Positions 18,834 through 28,067 of a stretch of 64,000 nucleotides of DNA are shown here, piece by piece. The stretch is taken from contig CAVPNH010000021.1 of the NCBI GenBank assembly GCA_963706755.1, forward strand, positions 1 to 64,000, in the 5' to 3' direction. A program made the translations under genes and the position numbers. The stretch comes from RPQJ01 sp963706755. GTDB lineage: Bacteria; Pseudomonadota; Gammaproteobacteria; Steroidobacterales; Steroidobacteraceae. Each line of letters begins with the position of its first letter. Position 1 is the stretch's first letter. The notes under the pieces are model-generated. The model was not told the DNA's origin. It worked only from the letters and a program-made list of their open reading frames with translations, and did not search any database.

Positions 18834-19586
18834 ATGTCCATCAGCATCGTACTCGTCGGCGTCTCGCACCCGGGCAACATCGGTTCGGCCGCCCGTGCGA
18901 TGAAGACCATGGGATTCACGAGCCTGCGCCTCGTGGCGCCCGCGCGATTCCCGGCGACCGAGGCCACGGTGATGGCGGCGGGAGCCGATGACGTGCTCGC
19001 CGCCGCGCGCGTGTACCCCGACGTCGCCTCCGCGGTCGCCGACTGCGGACTCATCGTGGGCTCGACCTCGAGGGCGAGACACCTGCCGTGGCGGATCGTC
19101 GAGCCGCGCGAGGCGGCGCGCGAAGTCGCGACCGCGTCGCGGGATGGCGAAGTCGCAATCCTGTTCGGGGCCGAGCGCACGGGGCTCCTGAACGAGGACA
19201 TCGAGCGCTGCCAGCTGCTGCTCTCGATCCCGACCGGGCCGTCCTACGCGTCGCTCAACGTCGCGATGGCGGTACAGGTCGTCGCCTACGAGGTGCTGCT
19301 CGCGCTGCGCGACGAGGGCGCGGCTGCCGGGGCGCGCGGCATCCCGCTCGCGAGCGCCACCGAAATGGAGAAGTTCTACGGGCACCTCGAGCAGGTCATG
19401 GAGGAAGTAGACTTCCGCGACCGCACGGGCGAGGGCCACCTGATGGCGCGCATCAGGCGACTCTTCAATCGCGCTGTTCCGGACCAGAACGAGGTCAACA
19501 TCCTGCGCGGGATCCTGACCTCGGTGCAGGGCAGGCGGCGCCGCGCAGGCGATCCCCACGCGCCGCGCACGGAGGAGCAGGAATGA
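18834..19586 (+). CDS. trmJ: tRNA (Cm32/Um32) methyltransferase TrmJ
   Basis: A SPOUT-class methyltransferase that 2'-O-methylates position 32 of tRNAs. The 250 residues open with ISIVLVGVSHPGNIGSAARA and hold the trefoil-knot motifs ILFGAERTGLLNEDIERC and IPTGPSYASLNVAMAVQV. Its stop overlaps the cysteine desulfurase start by 4 bases (ATGA), so the two are translationally coupled. In E. coli, iscR lies between trmJ and iscS; here it is absent. Confidence 0.95.
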   Translation: MSISIVLVGVSHPGNIGSAARAMKTMGFTSLRLVAPARFPATEATVMAAGADDVLAAARVYPDVASAVADCGLIVGSTSRARHLPWRIVEPREAAREVATASRDGEVAILFGAERTGLLNEDIERCQLLLSIPTGPSYASLNVAMAVQVVAYEVLLALRDEGAAAGARGIPLASATEMEKFYGHLEQVMEEVDFRDRTGEGHLMARIRRLFNRAVPDQNEVNILRGILTSVQGRRRRAGDPHAPRTEEQE

Positions 19587-21154
19587 AGGTCGTCTACCTC
19601 GACAATGCGGCCACGACGGCCGTGGACCCGCGCGTCGTCGAGACGATGCTCGAGTGCTGCGGGCCGGATGGGGATTTCGCCAACCCCTCGTCCGTCGGCC
19701 ACGCGCCGGGACGGCGTGCGCGGGCGCGCGTCGAGCAGGCGCGGGCCGAGGTCGCACGCCTGGTCGGGGCCGAGCCCGGGCAGGTCGTCTGGACGTCGGG
19801 CGCCACCGAGGCCGACAACCTCGCGCTCTTCGGCGCGGCGCGGTTCCATCGCGCGTTGGGCCGCCACCTCGTGACCTCCCGCACCGAGCACCCGGCCGTG
19901 CTGGACAGCTGTCGCCAGCTCGAGCGGGAGGGCTTCGAGGTCGCCTACCTGAAGCCGGGGCCGGACGGCATCGTGCAGCCATCGCAGGTCGAAGCCGCGC
20001 TGCGGCCCGACACCATCCTCGTGTCGCTCATGCACGTGCAGAACGAGATCGGCGTCGTGCAGGACGTGGGCGCGGTTGGCCGGTTGTGCCGGGCGCGAGG
20101 CGTGCTGCTGCACGTCGACGCCGCGCAGGGCGCGGGCAAGCTGCCCATCGACGTCGAGCGCGACTGCATCGACCTGCTCGCGCTCACGGCCCACAAGGTG
20201 CACGGCCCGAAGGGCGTCGGCGCGCTCGTCGTACGCCGCGAGCCGCGTCTCGGCCTCGTGCCCATCCTGTACGGCGGCGGCCAGGAGCGCGGCCTGCGGT
20301 CCGGAACGCTGCCGACGCACCAGGTGGCCGGGATGGGCCGCGCGTTCGCGATCGCCGGGGAGGAGATGCACGCGGACGCGGAGCGGATCACCGCGCTCCG
20401 CGAACTGCTGTGGGGTGCGCTCGAAGCGATTCCCGGGGTCGCGTTGAACGGACACCGATCGCAGCGGGTCCAGGGCATCCTGAGCGTGACCGTCGACGGG
20501 GTGGAAGGCGAAAGCCTGCTGCATGCGCTCGCGGACCTCGCCATCGCCTCGGGCTCCGCGTGCGCGACGACGAACGCGGAGCCCTCCTACGTGCTGCGCG
20601 CGCTGGGCCTCAGCGATCGCCTGGCGCAGGGCACGCTCAGGCTGAGCCTCGGGCGGTTCACGACCCGCGCGGACGTCGAGTTCGCGGCCGACCGCATCGT
20701 GACCGAGGTCTTGCGCCTGCGGGCCATCGCGCCGGCGGCGCCGCGGACGGCCCGCGACATGACGGACGATCCCCGTTACGGCGCCGAGGTGCGCCGGCGC
20801 ATGCGCGACCTTCCTGGCGCAGCGTCGCTGCCCGAAGGGGTTGCAACCGCGAGTGGTGGCGCCGGGGACGTGGAGCAGGGTGCGCGGGTCGAGTTCGAGT
20901 TCCAGGTCGAGGGCGGACGCGTGGCGCGCGGGCGGTTTCGGGCTTTCGGCTGTCCGCACCTGGTCGCGGCCGCGTCATGGGTGACGGACAGGCTGCGCGG
21001 CTCGGGGCGCGACGAGGTCGCCGCCTGGGACTGGCGCGAGGCGGCCGAGGCCCTCGAGGTGCCGCCCGCCAAGTTCGGGCGCCTGCTCACGGTTCAGGAC
21101 GCCGTGCGGGATGCGGCGCGGAACTGGCCGGTTGAGCCGGGGCCCGGCGTGTAG
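19583..21154 (+). CDS. iscS: Cysteine desulfurase IscS fused to a degenerate IscU-like domain
   Basis: Residues 1-~385 are an IscS cysteine desulfurase, which mobilises sulfur from cysteine for Fe-S clusters and tRNA thiolation. PLP-lysine is Lys205 (TAHKVHGPKG) and the persulfide cysteine is Cys327 (SGSACATTNAEPSYVL). Residues ~395-523 resemble the IscU scaffold: the RAFGCPHLVAAASWVTDRL segment aligns with IscU GCGSAIASSSLVTEWV, and EALEVPPAKFGRLLTVQDAV with EELELPPVKIHCSILAEDAI. Of the three IscU ligand cysteines only Cys457 remains. The first (GAPACGD) is now ASGGAGD, with the Asp kept, and the third His-Cys is Gly-Arg. No frame break is visible across the junction. An internal ATG at 20758 could also start the C-terminal part as a separate protein. 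It is followed by iscA. Confidence 0.85.
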   Translation: MKVVYLDNAATTAVDPRVVETMLECCGPDGDFANPSSVGHAPGRRARARVEQARAEVARLVGAEPGQVVWTSGATEADNLALFGAARFHRALGRHLVTSRTEHPAVLDSCRQLEREGFEVAYLKPGPDGIVQPSQVEAALRPDTILVSLMHVQNEIGVVQDVGAVGRLCRARGVLLHVDAAQGAGKLPIDVERDCIDLLALTAHKVHGPKGVGALVVRREPRLGLVPILYGGGQERGLRSGTLPTHQVAGMGRAFAIAGEEMHADAERITALRELLWGALEAIPGVALNGHRSQRVQGILSVTVDGVEGESLLHALADLAIASGSACATTNAEPSYVLRALGLSDRLAQGTLRLSLGRFTTRADVEFAADRIVTEVLRLRAIAPAAPRTARDMTDDPRYGAEVRRRMRDLPGAASLPEGVATASGGAGDVEQGARVEFEFQVEGGRVARGRFRAFGCPHLVAAASWVTDRLRGSGRDEVAAWDWREAAEALEVPPAKFGRLLTVQDAVRDAARNWPVEPGPGV

Positions 21155-21184
21155 AATCGCGCCACCTCAAGCAGTCTCGCGAAC

Positions 21185-21507
21185 ATGCCCGTTTCACTGA
21201 CCCCTGCCGCCGCCGAACGAGTCCGCAGCTTCATCGCAACCGCGGGCGCGGCATCGGCCTGCGCCTGGGGGTGAAGAAGACCGGCTGCTCGGGTTACGCC
21301 TACATCGTCAATTACGCCGACGAGGTCGCGGCCGGGGACGTGATCTTCGAGGACTCGGGCGTCAAGGTGATCGTGGATTCCGAGGCCCTGCGCTACGTGG
21401 ACGGCACCGAGATCGACTTCGTCCGGCAGGGCCTGAACGAGGCGTTCAAGTTCCGGAACCCGAACGTCCGCGGCGAGTGTGGCTGCGGCGAGAGCTTCAA
21501 CGTCTAA
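21185..21507 (+). CDS. iscA: Iron-sulfur cluster assembly protein IscA
   Basis: An A-type carrier that accepts Fe-S clusters and hands them to target proteins. From the ATG at 21185 the protein starts MPVSLTPAAAERVRSFIATA. One frame break near 21240-21250 interrupts it, then LGVKKTGCSGYAYIVNYADE and GECGCGESFNV follow, supplying the three cluster-binding cysteines (GCSG and CGCG). The total of ~107 residues fits the family. It is 30 bases after the iscS-iscU fusion. hscB, hscA and fdx, which follow iscA in E. coli, are missing, and the next gene is ndk. Confidence 0.88.
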
Positions 21508-21530
21508 CTGCCCGTCGCGACTGAATTTTA

Positions 21531-21559
21531 TTGGCTCGTCGGGGTCCCGAAGGTATACT
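21531..21559 (+). promoter_or_regulatory. Sigma-70 promoter upstream of ndk
   Basis: TTGGCT (21531-21536) and TATACT (21554-21559) are spaced by exactly 17 bases, preceded by an A/T-rich stretch (GAATTTTATT). The -10 ends 114 bases before the ndk ATG, leaving room for a leader. It is the best-looking vegetative promoter in the window and likely drives ndk-rlmN-pilW-rodZ-hisS. Confidence 0.65.
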
Positions 21560-21673
21560 TCGCGGTTCGAATCACGAGCTCCGTTCGTGCCCGGAGCCGC
21601 GCCTGCGCAGGTCCCGCGTGCCGGGGCGCCCAGTCACCAGCGCAGGGGCCTCTGCCCCGCCGAGAGGAATCGC

Positions 21674-22099
21674 ATGGCCGTCGAACGCACGCTGTCCATC
21701 GTCAAGCCCGATGGAGTCCAGAAGAACGTCATTGGCGAGGTCTATCGCCGCTTCGAGCAGGCGGGCCTGCGGATCGTCGCCGCCCGCATGCGGCGGCTCA
21801 CCCAGTCCGAGGCCGAGGGCTTCTACGCGGTGCACCGCGAGCGTCCGTTCTTCCGCGACCTGGTCTCCTACATGACCTCCGGGCCGGTCGTGGTGCAGGT
21901 GCTCGAGGGCGAGAACGCCGTGGCGAAGAACCGCGACATCATGGGCGCGACCGACCCGAAGAAGGCCGCGCCGGGCACGATCCGCGCCGACCTCGCCACC
22001 AGCATCGAGCAGAACGTCGTGCACGGGTCCGACAGCCTCGAGAACGCCGCCCGCGAAATCGGCTACTTCTTCGCCGAGACCGAGCTCTGCCCGCGCTGA
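21674..22099 (+). CDS. ndk: Nucleoside diphosphate kinase
   Basis: Transfers the gamma phosphate between nucleoside tri- and diphosphates through a phosphohistidine. The 141 residues are intact: ERTLSIVKPDGVQKNVIG at the N-terminus and the active-site histidine in QNVVHGSDSLENAAREI. AGAGGAAT lies 6 bases before the ATG. It sits between iscA and rlmN, as in E. coli, where hscBA-fdx and other genes intervene. Confidence 0.97.
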   Translation: MAVERTLSIVKPDGVQKNVIGEVYRRFEQAGLRIVAARMRRLTQSEAEGFYAVHRERPFFRDLVSYMTSGPVVVQVLEGENAVAKNRDIMGATDPKKAAPGTIRADLATSIEQNVVHGSDSLENAAREIGYFFAETELCPR

Positions 22100-22136
22100 G
22101 CGGGAACCTCCCAGCGCACCGAAGTCCAGATCCAAC

Positions 22137-23259
22137 ATGAGCGAGGTCGCACGCCGCGAGGACCAACCTGCTCGGCCTCACTCGGGCCGGGATGGAGGAG
22201 TTCGTCGTCGGGATGGGCGAGAAGCCGTTCCGCGCGCGCCAGCTCATGAAGTGGATCTACCGGCGCGCGGTGGGCGACTTCGAGGCAGATGACCGACCTC
22301 GGCAGGGATTTCCGCAGCCGCCTCGCCGGCATCGCGGAGATCCGGACGCCGGAGGTGATCGTCTCGCAGGCGTCCCAGGACGGCACCCGCAAGTGGTTGC
22401 TGCGCCTCGAGAGCGGCCAGGCGATCGAGATGGTGTTCATCCCGGAACCCGGTCGCGGGACGCTCTGCATCTCGAGCCAGGTCGGCTGCACGATGGACTG
22501 CGGTTTCTGCTCGACCGGCCAGCAGGGGTTCAACCGCAATCTCTCGCACGGCCGAGATCGTGGGCCAGGTCTGGCTCGCGAACCGCGAGCTCGGTTATTC
22601 GCCCGATGGCGACCGCGTCATCACCAACGTCGTGTTCATGGGCATGGGCGAGCCGCTCGATGAACTACCGCAACGTCGTGCCGGCGGCCGAAGTGATGAT
22701 GGACGACCTCGGCCTCGACCTGTCGCGCCGGCGCGTGACCATCAGCACCTCCGGCCTCGTGCCGCAGATGATGCGCATCGCCGACGAGACCAACGTCGCG
22801 CTCGCGGTCTCGCTGCACGCGCCGAACGACGAGTTGCGCAGCGAGCTCATGCCGATCAACCGCCGGCACCCGATCGCGAGCCTGCTCGAGGCCTGCTGGC
22901 ACTACGTCGAGAAGCAGAACGCCCGCAGCGTGACGTTCGAGTACGTGATGCTCGACGGCGTCAACGACCGGCCCGAGCACGCCCGGCAGCTGGCGACGCT
23001 GCTGCGCGGCCGCCCGGCGAAGGTGAACCTGATCCCGTTCAACCCGTTCCCGAACACGCGCTATCGCCGCTCCACGGAGGAAGCGATCGAGCGCTTCCGC
23101 GACGTGCTGATCAAGGGCGGCATCATCGCAACGATCCGGCGCACGCGCGGCGACGACATCGACGCGGCCTGCGGCCAGCTCGTCGGGCGGGTCAACGACC
23201 GCACGACCGTGCGCCTCGGGAGCCGCAACCTCGTTCCCGTATCGGTGTCACACGCATGA
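22137..23259 (+). CDS. rlmN: Dual-specificity 23S rRNA/tRNA C2-methyladenine methyltransferase RlmN
   Basis: A radical-SAM enzyme that methylates A2503 of 23S rRNA and A37 of some tRNAs. The start ATG at 22137 is followed by a frame break; then come EEFVVGMGEKPFRARQLMKW, LCISSQVGCTMDCGFCSTGQ with the CX3CX2C cluster motif, VVFMGMGEPL, and an intact C-terminal half from 22680 with LHAPNDELRSELMPINR and ATIRRTRGDDIDAACGQL. Breaks near 22165, 22290, 22545 and 22665 are each explained by one extra or missing base. Its stop overlaps the pilW start. Confidence 0.9.
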
Positions 23260-24011
23260 AACGGCTGATGGCGGGCATCGTCCTGGCACTCCTCGTCGCG
23301 TCGGCAGCGTCGGCCGCGGAAGACAACCCGGTGGACCTGCACAAGGCAGCCGTGGCGAATGCCCAGCTCGCAATGGCATACATGCGCGAGGGCGACCTCA
23401 CGACCGCCCGCGACAAGCTCGAGAAGGCGCTGGACCAGGATCCGCACACGGCGACGACGCAGCTCGCGGCGGCGTTCCTGTACGACCGGCTGGGCGACAG
23501 ACAAGAAGGCCGAAGGGCATTTCGAGGAGGCGCTCAAGCTGAGCCGCAACGATCCGAACATCATGAACAGCTACGCGGGCTTCCTGTGTCTCAAGGGCGA
23601 CAGGAAGCGCGGCGAGGCCATGCTGCTGCAGGCGGCGGCGAGTCCGCTGAACCGGGCGCCGGAGATCGCCTACGCGAACGCAGGGCGCTGCGCGCGGGCC
23701 GATGGGCGGCCGAAGGACGCGGAGAAGTATTTCCGCCAGGCCCTGACCTACAAGGCCGACCAGCAGGAAGCGTTGTTCCAGATGGCGGAACTCGAGCACG
23801 AGTCCGGAACGACCTGCAGGCCCGCGCGTTCCTGGAGCGCTATGCCTCGCAGACGACCGCTTCGCCGGCCGCGCTGTGGCTCGGCTACCGGATCGAGCGC
23901 GCACTGGGCGACTACGGGCAGGCCGCGATCTACGCGCAGCGGCTCAAGAAGGATTTCACGACGTCGGCCGAGACGGCCGCCCTGCTCGAGTCGGAGCGGG
24001 CCCCGAAGTGA
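23256..24011 (+). CDS. pilW: Type IV pilus biogenesis/stability protein PilW (PilF)
   Basis: A TPR protein that helps assemble the PilQ secretin of type IV pili. The signal sequence MKRLMAGIVLALLVASAASA has no lipobox cysteine, unlike Pseudomonas PilF, which is a lipoprotein. TPR units follow: AQLAMAYMREGDLTTARDKL, AEGHFEEALKLSRNDPNIMN and AEKYFRQALTYKADQQEALF. Frame breaks near 23505 and 23815 divide it, but the TPR register continues through both. It overlaps rlmN by 4 bases and its stop overlaps the rodZ start (GTGA). Its presence implies the organism makes type IV pili. Confidence 0.85.
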   Translation: MKRLMAGIVLALLVASAASAAEDNPVDLHKAAVANAQLAMAYMREGDLTTARDKLEKALDQDPHTATTQLAAAFLYDRLGDRQEGRRAFRGGAQAEPQRSEHHEQLRGLPVSQGRQEARRGHAAAGGGESAEPGAGDRLRERRALRAGRWAAEGRGEVFPPGPDLQGRPAGSVVPDGGTRARVRNDLQARAFLERYASQTTASPAALWLGYRIERALGDYGQAAIYAQRLKKDFTTSAETAALLESERAPK

Positions 24012-24856
24012 GCCAGGGCGGACGCAGAGGTCGCCGAGCTGCCCACGGATACGGGCGCGCGGCTCAGGCGGCAGCGCGAGTCCGACGGCCTCACGCGAGC
24101 AGCAGGTCGCGGAGCGGCTCAACCTCGACACCCGTGTCGTCGAGGCGCTCGAGATGCAACGATTATGCCGCGCTCGGCGCCCCGGTCTTCGCGCGCGGGC
24201 ACCTGCGGCGTTACGCGGCGCTGCTCGGCATCGCCGAGCACGAGATCCTCGGCACCTTCGATAGCTCGAAGGACCGCCTTGCGCAGCCGACCCTGGTTCC
24301 GAAGTCGCGCACGGAAATGTTGCCGGCGCGCGGCCGAGGCGTATCGCCCTGGGTCGTGGGTGGCGCGCTGCTGTTTCTCGCTGCCGCCGGCATTGCAGCG
24401 TACGTGAGCGCGTACGGGCTGCGCCTGCCGGGAACGTTCGACGCGAGCGCGCCGGAAGCTGCCTCCGGGCCGACGACGCCCATGGACGCGGGTTCGGCTG
24501 CCGCGGCGAACCGGCTCCGCGCAGCAAGGCCGGGATGCGACGCAGTCCGCGCCCGCGCAGGCGACCGGGGGGGCAGCAGCGTCGGCGCCGCGGGGGCAGG
24601 TTGCGCTGGTATTCGAGTTCACGACGGACTGCTGGGTCGAGGTCTATGACAGCGCAGGCCGCGTCGTGCTGTACGATCTCGGACAGGCCGGGACGCAGCG
24701 CGCGGTGGCCGGCGCCGCGCCGCTCAGCGTCACCGTGGGCAATGCGCGCGGAGTCGCGCTCTCGGTCGAAGGGCGACGGGTGAGCGGTGCCGGCGCCGCC
24801 GCCCGGCCAGACCGTCGTGCGGTTCAACGTCGGCGGCCGACGGGTCGACGCGCTGA
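24008..24856 (+). CDS. rodZ: Cytoskeleton protein RodZ
   Basis: A bitopic membrane protein linking MreB to the cell envelope. A GTG start at 24008 overlaps the pilW stop. The cytoplasmic helix-turn-helix is recognisable in pieces: DTGARLRRQRES, QQVAERLNLDTRVVEALE and APVFARGHLRRYAALLGI. A transmembrane helix (WVVGGALLFLAAAGIAAYVS, near 24350-24410), an Ala/Pro-rich linker and a DUF4115-type C-terminal domain (VALVFEFTTDCWVEVYDSAG) follow. The frame breaks at least six times. The end at 24856 (TGA) is inferred after VVRFNVGG and is uncertain by a few codons. ispG, which follows rodZ in E. coli, is absent. Confidence 0.78.
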
Positions 24857-24873
24857 GCGCCGGGGAAGAACGC

Positions 24874-26161
<1,288 letters not shown>

Positions 26162-26215
26162 CATCAAACTGCGCGGTAGCGGCAGGCGCCGGACCGGCAT
26201 GACGGAGTCCTCGAA

Positions 26216-26911
26216 GTGGAAGACCTGACAGACAACGAACGCGAAGAACAACTGCGCCGCTGGTGGGGCGAGAACTGGCTGTGGATCCTGGGCGGCCTTG
26301 CGCTCGGCATGGCGGTGCTCTGGGGCTGGCAGTTCTGGCAACGCAGCCGGGTGGAACAGGCGCAGCAGGACGTCGCGGCCTACCAGTCCGTGATCTCGGC
26401 GCTGGGCCGGGGCCAGTACGACGAGGCTGCGGTCGCGGCCAGGACCCTGCGCGCCCGGCGCCCGGCTTCGCCCTACGCCGACCAGTCGGACCTCGTGCTG
26501 GCCGGCGCTGCTGTCCAGGAGCGCAAGCTCGACGAGGCAGCGCAGCACCTGAGGGCGGTGATGGATGGCGCGAAGGACGCCGAGCTCCGCGCGGTCGCGC
26601 GCTCGCGACTCGCCCGGGTACTCCTGGAGCAGTCGAAGTACGACGATGCGCTGGCACTGCTCGCCGTCGAGGACGCGGGATCGTTCGCCCCCCTGTATCA
26701 CGAGCTGCGCGGCGACGCGTACGCGGCCAAGGGCGATGCGAGTTCATCGCGCAGCGAGTACGACGCCGCGCTCGCCGTGCAGAATGCGAACGCCGGCCTC
26801 GACCGCGAGTATGTCGAACTCAAGCGTGATGCGCTGCCACCTGCTGCCGCCACTGGCACCGCGGCCGCGGCGCCGGTCGCCACCGCCGCGAGCGAGGTGC
26901 AATCCAAATGA
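26216..26911 (+). CDS. yfgM: YfgM-like ancillary SecYEG translocon subunit (TPR protein)
   Basis: An inner-membrane protein with a periplasmic TPR-like domain; E. coli YfgM works with PpiD at the Sec translocon. The start is GTG at 26216 (MEDLTDNEREEQLRRWWGEN). One transmembrane segment, WLWILGGLALGMAVLWGWQF, is at about residues 21-41. The following 150 residues are helical repeats, and the tail (residues ~207-231) is Ala/Pro/Thr-rich. The last codons overlap bamB by 4 bases. Position between hisS and bamB supports the name. Confidence 0.88.
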   Translation: MEDLTDNEREEQLRRWWGENWLWILGGLALGMAVLWGWQFWQRSRVEQAQQDVAAYQSVISALGRGQYDEAAVAARTLRARRPASPYADQSDLVLAGAAVQERKLDEAAQHLRAVMDGAKDAELRAVARSRLARVLLEQSKYDDALALLAVEDAGSFAPLYHELRGDAYAAKGDASSSRSEYDAALAVQNANAGLDREYVELKRDALPPAAATGTAAAAPVATAASEVQSK

Positions 26912-28065
26912 GGCACGCACCGCTGTTCGCCACGCTCGGACTGCTCGCGGCACTCGCCGGCTGCGACAAGGACACGGTCGTCGAGCCACCGGCCGAGCTC
27001 GTGGACCTCAAGGCCACGCTCCAGGTGCATCGCCTGTGGTCCGAGGGCATGGGCGGCGGCGGAGAAGTGCTGCGGCTGACGCTCGGCGTCGCGGGTGCGG
27101 GCGACCTGGTTTATGCGGCCGGGCGCGACGGGAAGGTCCGCGCGCTCGATGCGGCCACGGGCAAGCAGCGGTGGCAGGTGGACACTGACCTCGAACTGTC
27201 CGCCGGCCCCGGCGTTGGCTACGGGATGGTCGTGGTCGGCACCAGCGACGGCGATGTCGTGGCGCTCGACGCCGCCACGGGCAAGCCGCGCTGGAAGGCG
27301 CGGGTGCCCGGCGAGATCCTCGCGCCACCGCTGGTAAATCCGGAGCACGTGATCGTTCGCTCGGTGGAAGGCCGCCTGCGGGCGCTGTCGGCGAGCACCG
27401 GCAAGGAAGAGTGGGTGGTCGAGGACACGGTGCCCCGCCTCTCGCTCCGCGGTACGGCCACCCCGGTGGCCGCAAGCGGCGAGGCGGTAGTCTGTGGTTT
27501 CGACACTGGCAAGGTCATGGCCGTGGGGATCGCCAGGGGCGAGATCCTCTGGCAGACGCAGTTGACCACGCCGCACGGCCGCACCGAACTCGAGCGGCTC
27601 TCCGATGTGGACTCCGCCGTGCAGGTGTCCGGCAAGGACGTCTATGCGGTGGGTTTCCAGGGTCGTGTCGCGATGATCGCGCTCGACACCGGGCAGCTCT
27701 GGTGGTCGCGCGACGTTTCGAGCTATCGCGGGCTCGCGATCGACGATGACCAGGTCTATGTGTCGACGTCCGATGGCGACGTGGTCGCGCTGCGCCGCCG
27801 CGACGGCACGATTGTCTGGCAGCAGAAGGGTCTTGCGCGGCGCGGACTCAGCGCGCCGGCCGTGGACGGGAACGCCGTCGTCGTCGGCGACTTCGAGGGC
27901 TACCTGCACTGGCTCGACCGCGGCACGGGAAGATTCGTGGCGCGTGAACACCCCGGCGGCACGCGCATCGCGGCCCCGCCGCTCGTGACGGGTGGTCGCG
28001 TCTTCGTCATCGACGAGGGCGGCCATCTCGAGGCCTTCCACACCGGGGGCGCCGCGGGGAGCTGA
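26908..28065 (+). CDS. bamB: Outer membrane protein assembly factor BamB
   Basis: An outer-membrane lipoprotein of the BAM complex that inserts beta-barrel proteins. The 385 residues begin with a lipoprotein signal and lipobox LAGC, lipidated at Cys19. An eight-bladed PQQ-type beta-propeller follows, with repeated blade motifs such as VYAAGRDGKVRALDAATGKQ, VVALDAATGKPRWKARVPGE and GTIVWQQKGLARRG. Intact frame. It overlaps yfgM and lies 2 bases before der, the conserved yfgM-bamB-der order. Confidence 0.97.
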   Translation: MRHAPLFATLGLLAALAGCDKDTVVEPPAELVDLKATLQVHRLWSEGMGGGGEVLRLTLGVAGAGDLVYAAGRDGKVRALDAATGKQRWQVDTDLELSAGPGVGYGMVVVGTSDGDVVALDAATGKPRWKARVPGEILAPPLVNPEHVIVRSVEGRLRALSASTGKEEWVVEDTVPRLSLRGTATPVAASGEAVVCGFDTGKVMAVGIARGEILWQTQLTTPHGRTELERLSDVDSAVQVSGKDVYAVGFQGRVAMIALDTGQLWWSRDVSSYRGLAIDDDQVYVSTSDGDVVALRRRDGTIVWQQKGLARRGLSAPAVDGNAVVVGDFEGYLHWLDRGTGRFVAREHPGGTRIAAPPLVTGGRVFVIDEGGHLEAFHTGGAAGS

Positions 28066-28067
28066 TC

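Noticed and set aside
22137..23259. Programmed frameshifting in rlmN
   Set aside because: There are about four breaks with no slippery sequence or stimulatory structure, and the same kind of break occurs in many unrelated genes.
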